Shown in pieces: positions 21,290-55,524 of a DNA stretch of 64,000 nt. Below the pieces are notes generated by a model. That model saw only the letters and a program-made list of their open reading frames with translations. It ran no database searches and was not told the origin of the DNA. The position numbers and the translations under genes are program-made. Positions within the stretch are counted from its first letter, which is position 1; every line of letters begins with the position of its first letter. The stretch is from Maea johnstoni (taxonomy: Eukaryota; Annelida; Polychaeta; Spionida; Magelonidae), in NCBI GenBank assembly GCA_963942565.1, contig OZ012700.1, positions 26,999,032 to 27,063,031 on the forward strand, given 5' to 3'.

Positions 21290-23253
21290 GAAACGATCAT
21301 AATATGTTCTTTTTATGTTCATAGTTTCGTCTCTGTCTGTTTCATACATGTATTGCATCTGTATAGATACTGCAACTAAGACACGGGACTTAAGTACCCT
21401 ATCACCTAGGTTAAACAAGGTTATCTTCATACTAAGCGGATAAGACAACAAACACTTGGCAACACAGTAATCTTTTTAACCTTAACACACGCTATCCTGT
21501 CTAACGCAATATCAGTCATGACATAACAATTTTGGTAAAAATATCCGAAATTTTGAATATCGTCATTTGTTTGTGCCTAACCAGTTGTAAGTGGTGAATA
21601 TCCGTTGTCATCGTCAGATACAAGGACCGCTAATTGGAGTTACTATTGGGCTACTATGCAGGCTCCAGAAAGTCCAAAACAATGCCGCCAAATCCATGTA
21701 CAAACAGCCTGAAACAGCTTATCCCAAGTCATCACCAAATGAAAAACTCATCATCTTAACTTCCTTTTATTTCAATTTTGTTTGTTACAAATTGAACTAC
21801 ATGATCGGCTCTCTAAGGTCGAACAAAGAACAATATTACAATTGAAGTTATATATAAGTAACCTAAAATAAGGGGTTGAACTTAACAATCAGGATTTATA
21901 TTTTTACAGAAAGCATTTTCCATATTCTATGCTGCAAGTTCAACATTTTATACATGCGCTATTATGTGCTTATAATGATGAATCTGTCTGACAAACAAAA
22001 CAATTGTGTTCACGTGATAATAATAATGAAATTAGTGTCCTCACTTTTACAAAATATCATGCATGTTATTCTAGATGTCATTCACATTAATAATAACGAG
22101 CCTTTCACTGCTTCTATGTGGGGTTTAAACGGGTAAATGACATTTATTCAGGCGGATTTGAGACGTATTTTGGTCAAATTGTGCACTTTGTATTAAAAGC
22201 GTGAAGTTTGGTATAGTGGTAAATATAACTAGACTGAACATTTTCAGATATGGAGGCGTCGCATCTGAGTGCCACCTGGTGGCAGGCGGCACCACCTACA
22301 CTTTGGCTCACCTTCCAATCATATATAGCCTATAATGCTTGAGTTTAGAGTGCCAATATACTTTGGAATTATGATGTCAAGATCTTTAATCAATCAAATT
22401 AACTTCAATAAGAATATATGACAGGATTTAAGGCAGCAGAACCCTTCATTGGCAAAGAATAAGTGCCACTAATCTAAAAGATTCTAAAGAAAATGGCTAA
22501 AAATGTTAATTTATGATAAGAATATTTAGAAGTTATGATATTTTCTAGAGAATACATAGACAGAAAGCAAGGTTGTTGCTGTCATTATGTACTTTTTACT
22601 GAATGTGCCACATAAATGTTTTACTAGCCCCCTTTTTGACCCCCTGACTACTTGTACAGAGATACGTGTAGGTACAAATTGAAGTTGACTATGCATCACA
22701 CACATTGTAAATGGTCACATCTTTATCTATTTCTTGTTTAATTGACATGGAATATTATTTTTGAAAGGTATTTAATGAAGATAGTCGAGAAGTACCTCTT
22801 GTGGAAGGTGAGCCAAAGTGTAGGTGGCGCCACCTGCCACCAGGGGGCACTGGTGCGACGCCTCCATATCTGAAAATGTTCTGTCTAGTTATATGTACCA
22901 CCATACCAAATTTCACGCTTTTAATACAAAGTGCATGATTTTTTACAAATCCGCCTGACTAATTGAAAGAATGACAAAAACATATATGATGAAATAAACT
23001 TCATGGCACTAGAATATAGCAGCGAATATAAGATGTCGGCCTAATACTTTTGATCCAGACTTCAATCTCATGCCATCTAACCAGGGTCGGATCATGTGGG
23101 AATATTGTCATACAATGTGTTACATAGGGATAGGAGATAATCAATCCAGACACAACACATATCGAGCAATGGACTCATATATAGATATACGAAAAAAACA
23201 CACGTTACATTTAAAAGCCTAAGATGTCTAAGTTACATCACATAGTATACAAA
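21290..23253 (-). other. 3' flank of SLCO copy B
   Basis: No gene. Inverted counterpart of 9698-11110. The candidate poly(A) signal for gene B is the complement of TTTATT at 21766-21771. The inverted match with arm A ends near 21300, which marks the inner breakpoint. It is interrupted by an 809 bp TIR element (22149-22957). Confidence 0.5.
22149..22957. mobile_element. 809 bp element with ~165 bp terminal inverted repeats, copy B only
   Basis: Starts CAGGCGGATTTG and ends CAAATCCGCCTG. The long arms share AAAGCGTGAA-like, AACATTTTCAGATATGGAGG and GTGGCAGG words. Copy A at about 10240 lacks the element and reads straight from AATGACATT into GACAGAATG. There is no coding capacity. It is a foldback-type non-autonomous DNA transposon of unassigned family. 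Confidence 0.75.
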
Positions 23254-36135
<12,882 letters not shown>

Positions 36136-36715
36136 TTCAGCAAACACTCTATAAATAAACAAATGATTGTTCGTAAATTTCACAATGTACATGTATTTCT
36201 CTTCTATTTTCAATTTCTGAACATAATATTCTCCACGCATTTACCAACTGAATGTTGTTAAGACGTGTTGGTCATTGACAGGTATTCTCCGAACCTACGT
36301 TAATTTTAAAAATGACTTTGGAATTAAGGATATATTCAGCAGACATTTGGATTTAAGAGTAGTGACTTCGTTTCTGTTAAAAAGTCCTCCGTTGAATACT
36401 TTCCAAAAGTTGCTTTTGTCAGATGAATATCATCATAATTATCGGTCTGTTTAAATAATGGGATGCTGCAAGCCTGAGTAGGTTACTACAGGTCTGATAC
36501 CGATTGTATACTGTTAATCTTTTATGAATCTTCATATCATATTCCATAGAAAATTTCTCTCAACTTGTTTGAGAAAGTATCTCTCAATCAAATTCGCCAA
36601 AACACCCTTTAAAAAAGCTACAAGATGTTCTCGATAATTGCTATTGTATATGGAGCACAGAAGGGATTTCATTCGCAGAAATCTTTGATAAAACACGCTG
36701 TTGTGTGCTATTTAA

Positions 36716-37566
36716 GGTGATGGGTACCATTGCAAGCCAGTTAAAAGCCCTGTCCCAAAACACACCTCAAAGCAGCATAATCCTATAACTAGGTGTATCT
36801 CCAGGTTCCTGAGTGTTATCAGGTAGAGAATATCATCGCCACCTGTCATTATTCAATCCATATTCTGTTTTATTTCAAAATTTACAACGTTTTTTTCGAA
36901 TGACATATTCTCATTAATTACGCAGTTGATGGTTACTGTAGGTTCACATATACCTTAGGGATGTCATTGACTATGCCCAATAAAAAGTATTTTTTTGATT
37001 TTTTACTGCTGAAGACTTTTACGGGCCATAACATTTTAGTGAGATATCTTGTGTGCGGAGCCTATAATCCAGTGGTGCACAGGCGACGCTGATCCCATGG
37101 GGCTAGGAACAAGAGACAGCTGTTCAAAGACACACCTCGATGGTCGCGCGTCACAGTCAAACAATGCCTAGAGTTGGGCATGGTATAAATAGTTGAGAAG
37201 CTCGAACTTAATGCACTTGGCGTCAAAAGTTCTCACTAAAATTTTCAATGTTATGGCCTGTAAAAGTCTTCAGCAGTAAAAAATCAAAAAAATACTTTTT
37301 ATTGGGCATAGTCAATGACATCCCTAAGGTATCTGTGAACCTACAGTAAACATCAACTGCGTAATTAATGAGAATATGTCATTCGAAAAAAAAGTTGTAA
37401 ATTTTGAAATAAAACAGAATATGGATTGAATAATGACAGGTGGCGATGATATTCTCTACCCGATAACACTCAGGAACCTGGAGATACACCTAGTTATAGG
37501 ATTATGCTGCTTTGAGGTGTGTTTTGGGACAGGGCTTTTAACTGGCTTGCAATGGTACCCATCACC
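36716..37566. mobile_element. 851 bp foldback element with ~330 bp arms and TTAA flanks
   Basis: The left arm starts GGTGATGGGTACCATTGCAA and the right end is its exact complement; the arms (to about 37043 and from about 37238) are almost identical. TTAA stands at 36712-36715 and 37567-37570. The spacer is about 200 bp without coding capacity. It lies in the 5' UTR intron of SLCO copy B. Arm near-identity suggests a recent origin or arm conversion. Confidence 0.85.
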
Positions 37567-38292
37567 TTAACATAGCAAGTATTTTTTCTCTGCTAAGCTT
37601 CGTGTACAGAAAACATTTGCCTGCTATATCAGATATGCCTTCTGTCATACTTGTTAATATTTTAGAGATACATGCATCTTCACTTTGGCAAGTAACTGAT
37701 ATCTCATTTGCATAGGTCAAGTGCTACCAGGTATATAAAGACCAGGGGAAGATGACTGATAAAACGATAAAAGTTACCATGGTACTAGTATATCATTTGC
37801 AGTAAAATGTATACGTTGATTAATATTTCAGCCGCAATTGAAGTATGGCAATTTATCTCAAAAATCATTAGTCTGATGAATACGACATTGGGTTGGATTA
37901 CATAACATGGCAACGTTCACAGGGTATCTCAGTCTAACGTTATATGTATCAACTCTAAATATTTATCATAGTGTGTATGTATATAGACAGAGTTCATGTA
38001 CCATATCCTATTAGTTATATTTGTTTAGTGTATGCAATTTAATATTCAACAGAAAATGACTTGCCATCCGTTAGATTAGATTACCATCGATGTATTGTAC
38101 AATATTCCACAAAACATTTCAATTCCGAAATCGAATACTTTTGTATTTTATCAAGTTGGGGAAATACGCTTAATAGTCCATTTTTCAATAAAATATGCAT
38201 GGATGTTGTGCTATTGACTCTCTGGTTAGCGCCAGCAATTTTTTGACATTTACGGAAATTCTCTTCCAAACATTGTAGAAAAATAATCTTAC

Positions 38293-38450
38293 CTGTTAAA
38301 GCTCTGGATATACCCCGATGTTGACAGTTGCAGTTCAGGATCGAATATTACGAATCGGTGTTCTCATTCGGACTTTTTGAATAAGTTGTCACGTGAGAGA
38401 AGCCGTGTTTTAATCACTTCTGAGATTACAGGATTGGTTCAGAAGTTATG
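38293..38450 (-). other. Probable 5' UTR exon and promoter region of SLCO copy B
   Basis: On the minus strand, CTTTAACAG at 38293 is followed by GTAAGATT, a good donor, and the coding exon has an acceptor at 36149 with 13 nt of leader before ATG. An upstream non-coding exon is therefore likely. Its 5' end and any TATA or initiator element could not be fixed. Confidence 0.4.
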
Positions 38451-38519
38451 TAAGTATGACTGTGCTTATCATGATCACGATGATGTTACACGATTTTCGA
38501 AAACGTGATGAATTAATTA

Positions 38520-38693
<174 letters not shown>

Positions 38694-38714
38694 ATGTATG
38701 TGTGCGTGCGTGCG

Positions 38715-38715
<1 letters not shown>

Positions 38716-38778
<63 letters not shown>

Positions 38779-38850
38779 TTTGGATAGCCCTCAGAAGAGG
38801 TAATCTTTCCTTTCCCAGTGGATCAATTGCGCTGCTTGAAATCCCATCAA
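38716..38850 (+). repeat. (GA)n tract plus 75 bp shared with an intron of copy B
   Basis: The GA tract is followed by AATTTTTGGATAGCCCTCAG and GGTAATCTTTCCTTTCCCAG, which matches 27213-27290 in direct orientation. It may be a duplicated piece of an SLCO unit belonging to copy C's missing 5' part, or a separate dispersed repeat. Confidence 0.55.
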
Positions 38851-39357
38851 CTTATATAGGGTATAGATTTAAGCATGATAGAAAAGATATATACACAATA
38901 TAAAATGAAATAATAGCAGCTGATGAATAATATAAGCAGAAACACTCAGAAAATGTTAAAAATAAAACTTCATAAAAAATATATATATATATATTCGCAG
39001 TAGGTCACTCATCGAACGAGTAATTGCACTCAATGTTGCTTAACTTTGAAAATATGACGAGCAACGATGCACGCACATAGATATGGTGATATGCATTAGC
39101 TGAATACTCTTAATTAGTTATATACAATACAAATAGGAAAATGACCCAAGATCATAACTAACTGTCTGTATTTAGTGTTTCTCCTGGCTTCAAAATACAC
39201 CTAAATGAAACTAAAGGTAAGCAGGTTGTCCCATGCATTTGCCTTCACCTGCGTCGTGCATGTTCTTTTCGCACTGTCCACTCAAATGCAACATTACAGT
39301 GCTGCCTAACTAACGTATATCAGAATTTCTGCCATACCCTAGCTTGAAAGATAGAAT

Positions 39358-39399
39358 GAGAGAGAGAGAGAGAGACCGTGAGAGAATGACAGAGAGTCT

Positions 39400-39449
<50 letters not shown>

Positions 39450-39456
39450 ACGAGAG

Positions 39457-39510
<54 letters not shown>
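39358..39510. repeat. (GA)n microsatellite
   Basis: Interrupted GA dinucleotide array with CCGTGAGAGAATGAC and CCACGAGAGAATGAG interruptions. Confidence 0.93.
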
Positions 39511-39513
<3 letters not shown>

Positions 39514-39719
39514 CACTGTCAGATGGTATTGGATTCTTAGTCCAATTTGAGTATCCAACCAAGCCTTTGGAAGATTCTGTCCTTTCATCCCATACATTAC
39601 GTCATCGCTTCTAGTTTGATCAATAAGCACGGACATACATCAGGTCATTTGCTATCTTCCAGATAGTATCGTTGGTTTTGATATTGTTGGTGGAACATTT
39701 GGAATTTACAGATTAGCAC

Positions 39720-39722
<3 letters not shown>

Positions 39723-39812
<90 letters not shown>

Positions 39813-39815
39813 ATA
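39723..39815. repeat. (TA)n array
   Basis: TA array directly left of the CR1-like LINE fragment. Confidence 0.94.
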
Positions 39816-39826
39816 CAACGCTCCTG

Positions 39827-40905
39827 GAGGATTTGACTAATCACTACAATTCTGCGCTAACAATGGTACTTGACAAGCATGCACCAGCAAGAGTGAAAAT
39901 GGTAACAATGCGTCCAAAACAACCATGGTTCTCAGATGATTTGTATGGTGCAAAATGCGAAAAGAGGAAATGGGAAAGGAAGTGGGGAGACAACAACCTC
40001 GCCGTCCACTATGACCTGTTTAAAGCAGCGAGGACCAAATTTAACATGTTATTACAAGCTAAGAAGGACTACTACAACAATCTGATAGCTGAGTCCTCCA
40101 CTGATTCAAAAAACCTCAGTAACATTGTGAAAGACATATTACATCAAAGAAGTGAGATGAAATTCCCTGAGCATGCATCAACAGAAGAATTGGCAAACCG
40201 CTTCGCTGTGTCCTTTACTGACAAAGTATGTAAGATACGCGATGAGCTGCCAGATCTCTCCAGACACCATTTGAATATACCTACCCGGCATTAACATGTT
40301 CACTGAATGTTTTCTTGGCCGTGACTGAAAGCGAAGTTATTGGAAAGGGTAGTTGCAGCAAGGCTTACCAATTACATGACTATTAATCAGCTACATGAAC
40401 CCATGCAGTCGGCTTACAGAGCATGTCATAGCACTGAGACTGCACTGTGTGGGTACAGAACGACATCGACATCAGGGTGGGGCCACCATCCTTGTGTTAC
40501 TCGATCTTAGCGCTGCTTTCGATAAAGTCGATCACTCCATCCTTTTATCTAGGATAGAGTCAGCTCTTGGAGTTAACGGATCTGCTCTACAGTGGTTCTA
40601 ATCAAACCTGCTAGGCAGGAAACTGGGGATTAAAATCAATGATGACTTCTCCGAAAATCACCTGAGAAATATTGGAAAAGCGAGACGTTTGTTAACAGAA
40701 GATGCCACAAAAACAGTGATGCAGTCACTGGCGATGTCTCGCTTGGATTACTGCAATCCTCTCCTACTTGGAATACAACAGGATTTGATTGCAAAGCTGC
40801 AGCGATTACAGTGCTGCAAGGATAGTATCGAGAACCAGGAAGTATGAAAATATCACACCTGTTCTCATCAAGCTTCACTGACTACCAATCAAATTCTGCA
40901 TCCAA
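39827..40905 (+). mobile_element. CR1-like LINE fragment with internal deletion
   Basis: The frame 39833-40294 encodes the region before the reverse transcriptase: LDKHAPARVKMVTMRPKQPW, KKDYYNNLIAE, ELANRFAVSFTDKV. Next come RT motifs [20 protein letters not shown] at about 40495-40560. After QWF (about 40600) the sequence jumps to IGKARRLLTEDATKTVMQSL and SRLDYCNPLLLGIQQ, the RT thumb, so the catalytic YADD-bearing part is missing. Several frame breaks exist. The motif set fits CR1/Rex-type non-LTR retrotransposons. Confidence 0.8.
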
Positions 40906-40910
40906 TCTAA

Positions 40911-41110
40911 NNNNNNNNNNNNNNNNNNNNNNNNNNNNNNNNNNNNNNNNNNNNNNNNNNNNNNNNNNNNNNNNNNNNNNNNNNNNNNNNNNNNNNNNNN
41001 NNNNNNNNNNNNNNNNNNNNNNNNNNNNNNNNNNNNNNNNNNNNNNNNNNNNNNNNNNNNNNNNNNNNNNNNNNNNNNNNNNNNNNNNNNNNNNNNNNNN
41101 NNNNNNNNNN
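40911..41110. other. Assembly gap (200 N)
   Basis: Exactly 200 unknown bases, a size typical of a scaffolding placeholder. It lies between two LINE fragments and just upstream of SLCO copy C, whose first four coding exons are not seen in the window. Confidence 0.98.
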
Positions 41111-41330
41111 AAAGGAATTTTATTATTTTCTCAGATTCAAAGTCTGCTCTTCAGGCCATGTCAGACCAAGACTGGACGAATCCTCTTGTCTTTAAAGTAC
41201 AATACCACCATGGATAAAACCGAGGCCCAAATAGTTTCTTATGGTATTCTCTACTTAAACCCAAGTTCCTACTTCATACAAGGAGTATATTGCTGTTTAA
41301 ACACCTCCTAACAGACGCAAAATAAAGGCA
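41111..41330 (+). mobile_element. LINE RNase H fragment
   Basis: The plus strand reads FSDSKSALQAMSDQDWTN, the DS-centred motif of LINE-encoded RNase H domains. CR1 elements usually lack RNase H, so this probably belongs to a different LINE than the fragment left of the gap. A run of 18 G follows at 41335-41352. Confidence 0.45.
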
Positions 41331-41490
41331 CTGCGGGGGGGGGGGGGGGGGCATTTTAGCCTGTTAATAGCCTCTAAACTGGCTGTTGGTGCAACTAAGT
41401 CATAAGCAGTAACTTAATGCTTACTGCATAGTCATGAACGCAAATAGCGAACTGCTTGCATGCTTTAACTCTATTTTCCACAACTCACAG

Positions 41491-50037
<8,547 letters not shown>

Positions 50038-50230
50038 TTTATTTATTACATAATATAACTTTAACATGGTAGACTTTTTAATGTAACGTGGTTTTTTTGT
50101 GTGTCTATGCATGAGTCCATTGATCCGCACGTGTTGTGTCTGGATTAATTATTTAATATCTCTATGTAAAACTCAGTTTGAATTTTGCTAACGAAGTTTG
50201 TAGTAAATGAAACATACCACTAATTCTTAA

Positions 50231-50449
50231 CCCATTAACACCTAAGAGTTCCCAAATTGTTGTCTGGATCGATGATACCTTTGACAATAACTTTTGAATT
50301 GAGAATGATTTTACAGAATATTTGAAGGAGATTTGTTGGTGCTCGTTTTATTAATATTTCTCCATCAAATATTTCTCTCGTTCTGTTTTTATCCGCAAGA
50401 TCTAATCAAAGTTGTCAGGCTGTTTTCGGCTGCTCTGAGTGTTAATGGG
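50231..50449. mobile_element. 219 bp MITE with TTAA target (CCCATTAACAC family)
   Basis: Starts CCCATTAACACCTAAGAG, ends CTCTGAGTGTTAATGGG, flanked by TTAA (50227-50230 and 50450-50453). A second member is at 57994-58215. Located in the 3' flank of SLCO copy C. Confidence 0.8.
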
Positions 50450-50530
50450 TTAACTAAAAGTAACCGCCAATCTCCTTCACCAGGCTCTGATTCGACGGCA
50501 TGACTTTTGAGTCAGGGCCATATGTCTCAA

Positions 50531-51008
50531 GTACGATGGTGCAAGTGTGAACAGCAGAAAAAAAAATTCAATTTTTTTTTCTCCACCGTTTTTTTAACAA
50601 AACAGCAGAAAAAATAAATTTAAATTTATTTTCTCCAACGTTTTTCCAAAAACAGCAGAAAAAATAAATTTAATTTTTTTTCTGCTGTTTTTGGAAAAAC
50701 GTTGGAGAAAATAAATTTAAAAAAAAATTTTCTGCTGTTTTTGAAAAAACGTTGGAGAAAATAAATTAAAAAAAAAAATTCTGCTGTTTTTGAAAAAACG
50801 TTGGGGAAAATAAATTTAAATTTTTTTTCTGCTGTTTTTGGAAAAACGTTGGAGAAAATAAATTTAAATTTATTTTTTCTGCTGTTTTTGGAAAAACGTT
50901 GGAGAAAATAAATTTAAATTTATTTTTTCTGCTGTTTTGGTAAAAAAAAACGGTGGAGAAAAAAAATTTGAATTTTTTTTTCTGCTGTTCACACTTGCAC
51001 CATCGTAC
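50531..51008. mobile_element. 478 bp foldback with TCAA target duplication and internal ~68 bp repeats
   Basis: Terminal arms GTACGATGGTGCAAGTGTGA on each end, with TCAA on both sides (50527-50530 and 51009-51012). The interior consists of TCTGCTGTTTTTGGAAAAAC-GTTGGAGAAAATAAATT units, two or three in inverse orientation at left and five forward at right. It would fold into one long hairpin. Copies A and B lack it. Confidence 0.85.
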
Positions 51009-51476
51009 TCAAGCAGTAAGGCCGCCATTTTACAGTCACTGCACAATTGGATTTGTGCCATGACGGTTATTTCATTATATATATATTCTGACTTTCATTT
51101 CAATACCATTTATCCATTGAGACTTTAGAAAGATGCCATCTAGAATAACACATACATAAGTTAGATCAGGTGAACGTAAAATATCTTTGCAGATATGGAA
51201 TATTTTGTAAACATGAGAACATCCCATTCATCGTTATAACCAGTGCAATTTCGCTCATATACGTGAACACATTCTTTTTAATGTCAGAGACCGATTCATT
51301 CTTATAGGAACAATGGCGCATGTATAAAATAATGTAGAAATAACTTTTTGTAGAAATTAAATGCTGATTGTCAATTTCAACCACTTCTTTGATATGATAA
51401 CTTTCGGTGGTATGTTATCCATTGTTCCATCTTAGACAGTCGAACATGCAGCTAAATTTGTAAGAAATAGAATTGA

Positions 51477-51482
51477 AATAAA
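51477..51482 (+). terminator. Candidate poly(A) signal of SLCO copy C
   Basis: AATAAA in a segment (TGAAATAAAGGGAA) conserved downstream of copies A and B. Confidence 0.4.
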
Positions 51483-51564
51483 GGGAACTAAAGATATTTA
51501 GTGATCTATTCTAGGGTGTTTTATATCTATCCATCCATCTATCTATCTATCTAACTAGATCTGT

Positions 51565-51877
<313 letters not shown>

Positions 51878-52229
51878 CTAATGACCCTCCAGCTGCCAGT
51901 GACCTCGGGGTCCCCAGAAAGATGGTCACTGAGCACTAACTCTCCTGGCCCGAAGCAGCACTGAACGAACCCATTTTAACCTGTGTGGAGTGGTGAATTC
52001 CGGGGTTGGTCTAAGCCCCAGTCGCACAGAGAATGCATTTGTCCACGATTACCATATGTTGACAATCACAGATTATCGTACGTATGATCGGAGATCGTTG
52101 CACAGCAGTTTAATTGCAATTGGGCTCCGTTGGCATCCATTGCAGATGGTTCAAATCGGGTCCATAATCACCTTCTGCTTGTTACGTGGAGGGGTCGCAA
52201 GATCGCTGTGCGACGATATGCGTTTATTG

Positions 52230-52492
52230 GGGAAGAAGAAATGGGGTTTTGAGTCGATTTTAGCAGCTTAGGTCATATCGCGTTGAGATAGCAACTCGGA
52301 ACTGGGAAAAAGTTCCCTTCTCATCATGAATAGTTCCAAGGGGTCTTTCAGTTGCAGAAGGACCATAGGCAGCCCTCCATAACGCCAAACATTTTTATAA
52401 CGACCAGGCCAGCCCTAATGGGGATCCAGCGGAGACTCGAACCTGCAAACCCACGCTTGGGAGCCAGGCATCGTAACATCTAGACCACGTCT
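52230..52492 (-). mobile_element. tRNA-derived SINE, older copy
   Basis: The minus strand has A-box-like GTGGTCTAGATGTTACGATG and B box GGTTCGAGTCTCC, and the body to the complement of GCAGCTTAGGTCATATCGCG. More diverged than the copy at 44852. Clear target duplications were not identified. Confidence 0.8.
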
Positions 52493-53348
52493 ATTGGGAG
52501 GTAAAGTGGATTGCAAACCTGTCACAGTCTATCGTTCAATACTCCCAGACCATTGTACAATACTCTTCAACTATTCCACAGGCAGTCATACAACGTTGTG
52601 CCACCGTTTATGAAAAGTGCATTTTGGACTAGATATTCATTTCGAATTTTATCTTTGTACAAGTCTTCATACCATCTTTAATCACATAAAACACTTCTAA
52701 CCAGTAGGTGGCAGGGGATTCCGGGCAGGGTCTTAGTCAATATTTGGAACAGGGTGTCCAAATAGAGGTATAATTTGCGTGTCCTACGTGTGGTACAAAA
52801 TACACACTACTTATAAAATAAACCCTATATATTTACAGATTTTGCTTTTTAGGCCAGTGACTGCTTTGTGCGTCTTATAAAAGTGACACTACAGCTTCTA
52901 CATCTTCTATCTTCTAAGAAAGTCATCATCAGCAAATTCTTACATCAATTTTTGGGTGTCCAAACTGTCAAAAAACAGTGTTCTGGGTGTCCAAATGACA
53001 CGCTGGACGCATAGGCAGCTAAGCCCCTGATCCTGGGTGATCGTAGCATTGTGTGACTAGGGCTTTACCGCTACTAGGTATCTGCTCATATCTCACCTAG
53101 GTCAGCGGAGCAAAAATTCGGCCACTTGTCAGTATCAATTACAGCATTTCCTATTGTGAGCCATATCAAAATGCAATGTATGTGCCCTATTTATATAGTG
53201 CTTAACTGCGACCACTTACAACTGGTTGGTCACGACTCAATTTCAATATGGCAGAAAAAAGTGACGATAATCGAAATTCCGATGTGTTTTTAACACAATT
53301 GTTTTATCATTGCTGATGTAGCGGTAGGCAGAATTAAGTCTTTATTAA

Positions 53349-53553
53349 CCGTTCCAATGCGGAGATACTTTCGTCCAAAGCACAATAATGCAAACATTTT
53401 TGAAAATCATCCAAACTCTGTCATGTTGGTATTCATTTGATAGCTCTCGTTGAGTACTCTCAGGTGAGTACCCATATGCCAGGGTTTCAGTCATTTCTCA
53501 GTTTCTTTTGCATAATTTTGGATTGGCCAAATTAGCCACCAGCAGCATAAGGG
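53349..53553 (+). mobile_element. 205 bp MITE with TTAA target (CCCTT family), copy C flank only
   Basis: Starts CCGTTCCAATGCGGAGAT, ends CCAGCAGCATAAGGG, flanked by TTAA (53345-53348 and 53554-53557). Arm A has a single TTAA at the matching point near 10893 (GTGTTAAGGTTAACAAG). Confidence 0.82.
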
Positions 53554-53974
53554 TTAAGGTTAACAAGATAACCGTGTGGTCAAGTGTTTGTTGTCTTATC
53601 TGCATGGTATAAAGATAACCTTGTTTAACCTAGGTGATAGGGTACTTAAGTCCCGTGTCTTAGTTGCAGTATGAGTAATCAATATTAGTATTAGTTCATT
53701 GAACATCTGTACAGATGCAACACATATATACAACAGCCAGAAACGAAGCTATGAAGATACAAAGATGATAATTGAAGCAAAAGGAGAACTCAATAAGCCA
53801 GATGCAAACTTCTCATAAGGTCAAATAAGAGCCAGGGTCATCATACACAATTACACAATGAAATATGGAGATACAAGGGTTATATATCAAATAATCACAG
53901 GGGCACACAATATGCCATTAGACGTATAGTAGATAGCATCTAAAATTCTCAAGGGAGTGCAGTGACTCACTATT

Positions 53975-54165
53975 ACAAGTGTGGTCAGAAAAAAGGTTAT
54001 TCATAATGTTATCAAAAAAGACAGATCACCGGCCATCGCTCATATTCAAAATGAAACAAAAAATCTTTTCTATTTAGAAAAATATGACTTCTACCTCAAA
54101 CACAAGTCACATATTTTTGACAAAAGATGGAACTTGCTCAATATTTATTATAATAACAAAAGCTA
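53975..54165 (+). mobile_element. L1-like LINE 3' tail
   Basis: The frame reads VRKKVIHNVIKKDRSPAIAH, then IQNETKNLFYLEKYDFYLKH, which resembles the Lys-rich C-terminus of the LINE tail at 33331-33530. Only the last 60 or so codons are present. Confidence 0.5.
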
Positions 54166-55009
54166 AGAGGTATTCTTTTTAGAGTACATCAGTTCCTTAC
54201 TATCATCATATACCATATACTGTATTTTATATGCATTGAGTATAAAACGTTTGTAATCACAATATTTACCAACCATTGTACCCTGTTCTACCATGACCTT
54301 TACATGCAACTGAATAAAAATGTTCCAAAAATTAAAAAGTGTGGTCAGACTTGGCATTATTCTCAACCTCACACCCAATCACCACCCAGTGTCCCGGACA
54401 TGGGTGTGCCTACATGCCTGTGACGTAACAGCTGGATGTTGACGTCGGCAGATTCTGCAATAGGTTGCGGATATAGCGCGTCATCAAAAGAGACGACATT
54501 CGTATCAATTTTATTGGTATTATCGACAACTGGATATTTTTGTCAACAATCTCTCGTTGCAACTTGATATGTAACTTATGAGTACATTGGCTGGTATCCC
54601 TGGTGGAACTGTGACCGTCAGAGCTTTATACAAAGCAATAAAGGTAGGGTAGAAGGTTATCGATTTTCCATACTCTCTTTAGAAAAATCATTTTTGTAAA
54701 TGAAAGTTGATATGTAACTCATTACAATTAATTAATTCTTTCAAACAGTCTCAGTTGCATAAAATGATACGTGCGCATAGGAGAATACTTTTTCGAACCT
54801 CAAAACATTTATGCAAAATATGTGGAGTTGACATATAACGTACACACAATATGTGTCTAACAGATATGTTTGAACATTATATATATAGAAGTTGCATCAT
54901 AGTAGTTAAACTATTAAACTCTATATTGCTTGATTGATTTTGGTGATATATTGGAAAATTTGACACTTTGTTAAAACATCATTGTTATTCATATTGTCCA
55001 AGTCTGCAG

Positions 55010-55405
55010 TCTGTCCGAACCAAGCTTGGCTGACCGTTTTTTCCTCTTTTTGTTACAAAAAGCTTGTGTTCGCCATTCAAACTTGGCAAACCTATTGGGA
55101 ACAGTAACATCTGTATTCAAATAACTACTTTCTATCTCAACTCCGGAAAATGTTGATTTTGCCCATTAGGTTCCTTTGTAAAATTTGCCTATTGCAAACA
55201 ATGCAAATGTATGCGATCTCGCGTGTAATGTTACTAATGGCGCCTCATGAGGAAAATCAACACTGTACGGAGATGAGAAAGAAAGAGGGTATACATTTAC
55301 AAGGCATAGTGATCCAAAGAGGTTTGCCAAGTTTGAATAGGAAATACGAACTTTATGTAACAAAAAGAGGAAAAAGCTGTGAGCCAAGCTGGGTCAGACA
55401 GGTTA
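55010..55405. mobile_element. ~400 bp inverted-repeat element
   Basis: Arms of about 80 bp (55010-55095 and 55310-55405) are inverted copies sharing TTTTTCCTCTTTTTGTTACA, CAAACTTGGCAAACCT and AAGCTTGGCT-like words. No coding capacity; ends and target site were not resolved. Confidence 0.6.
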
Positions 55406-55524
55406 TAGGTGTTGCGTAGGTGAAACTGTCCTGAGGCTAAAGTTCAGACCAAAGGTAAGTGAGAATGTGATGATAAGGCACAATTATGATATACATGTAC
55501 ATTTCTGAGAAACTATTTAACTCC

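Noticed and set aside
36180-36240. Upstream Met at 36240 as start of SLCO B
   Set aside because: It would add 35 residues encoded across a consensus acceptor (TTTATTTATAG at 36149); OATPs normally begin with a short polar N-terminus, as MEENKGDQ does.
53200-53300. Independent SINE near 53200 and 10780
   Set aside because: Only a short similarity to the tail of the 56674 SINE; no head, no target duplication, and the sequence belongs to the flank shared by A and C.
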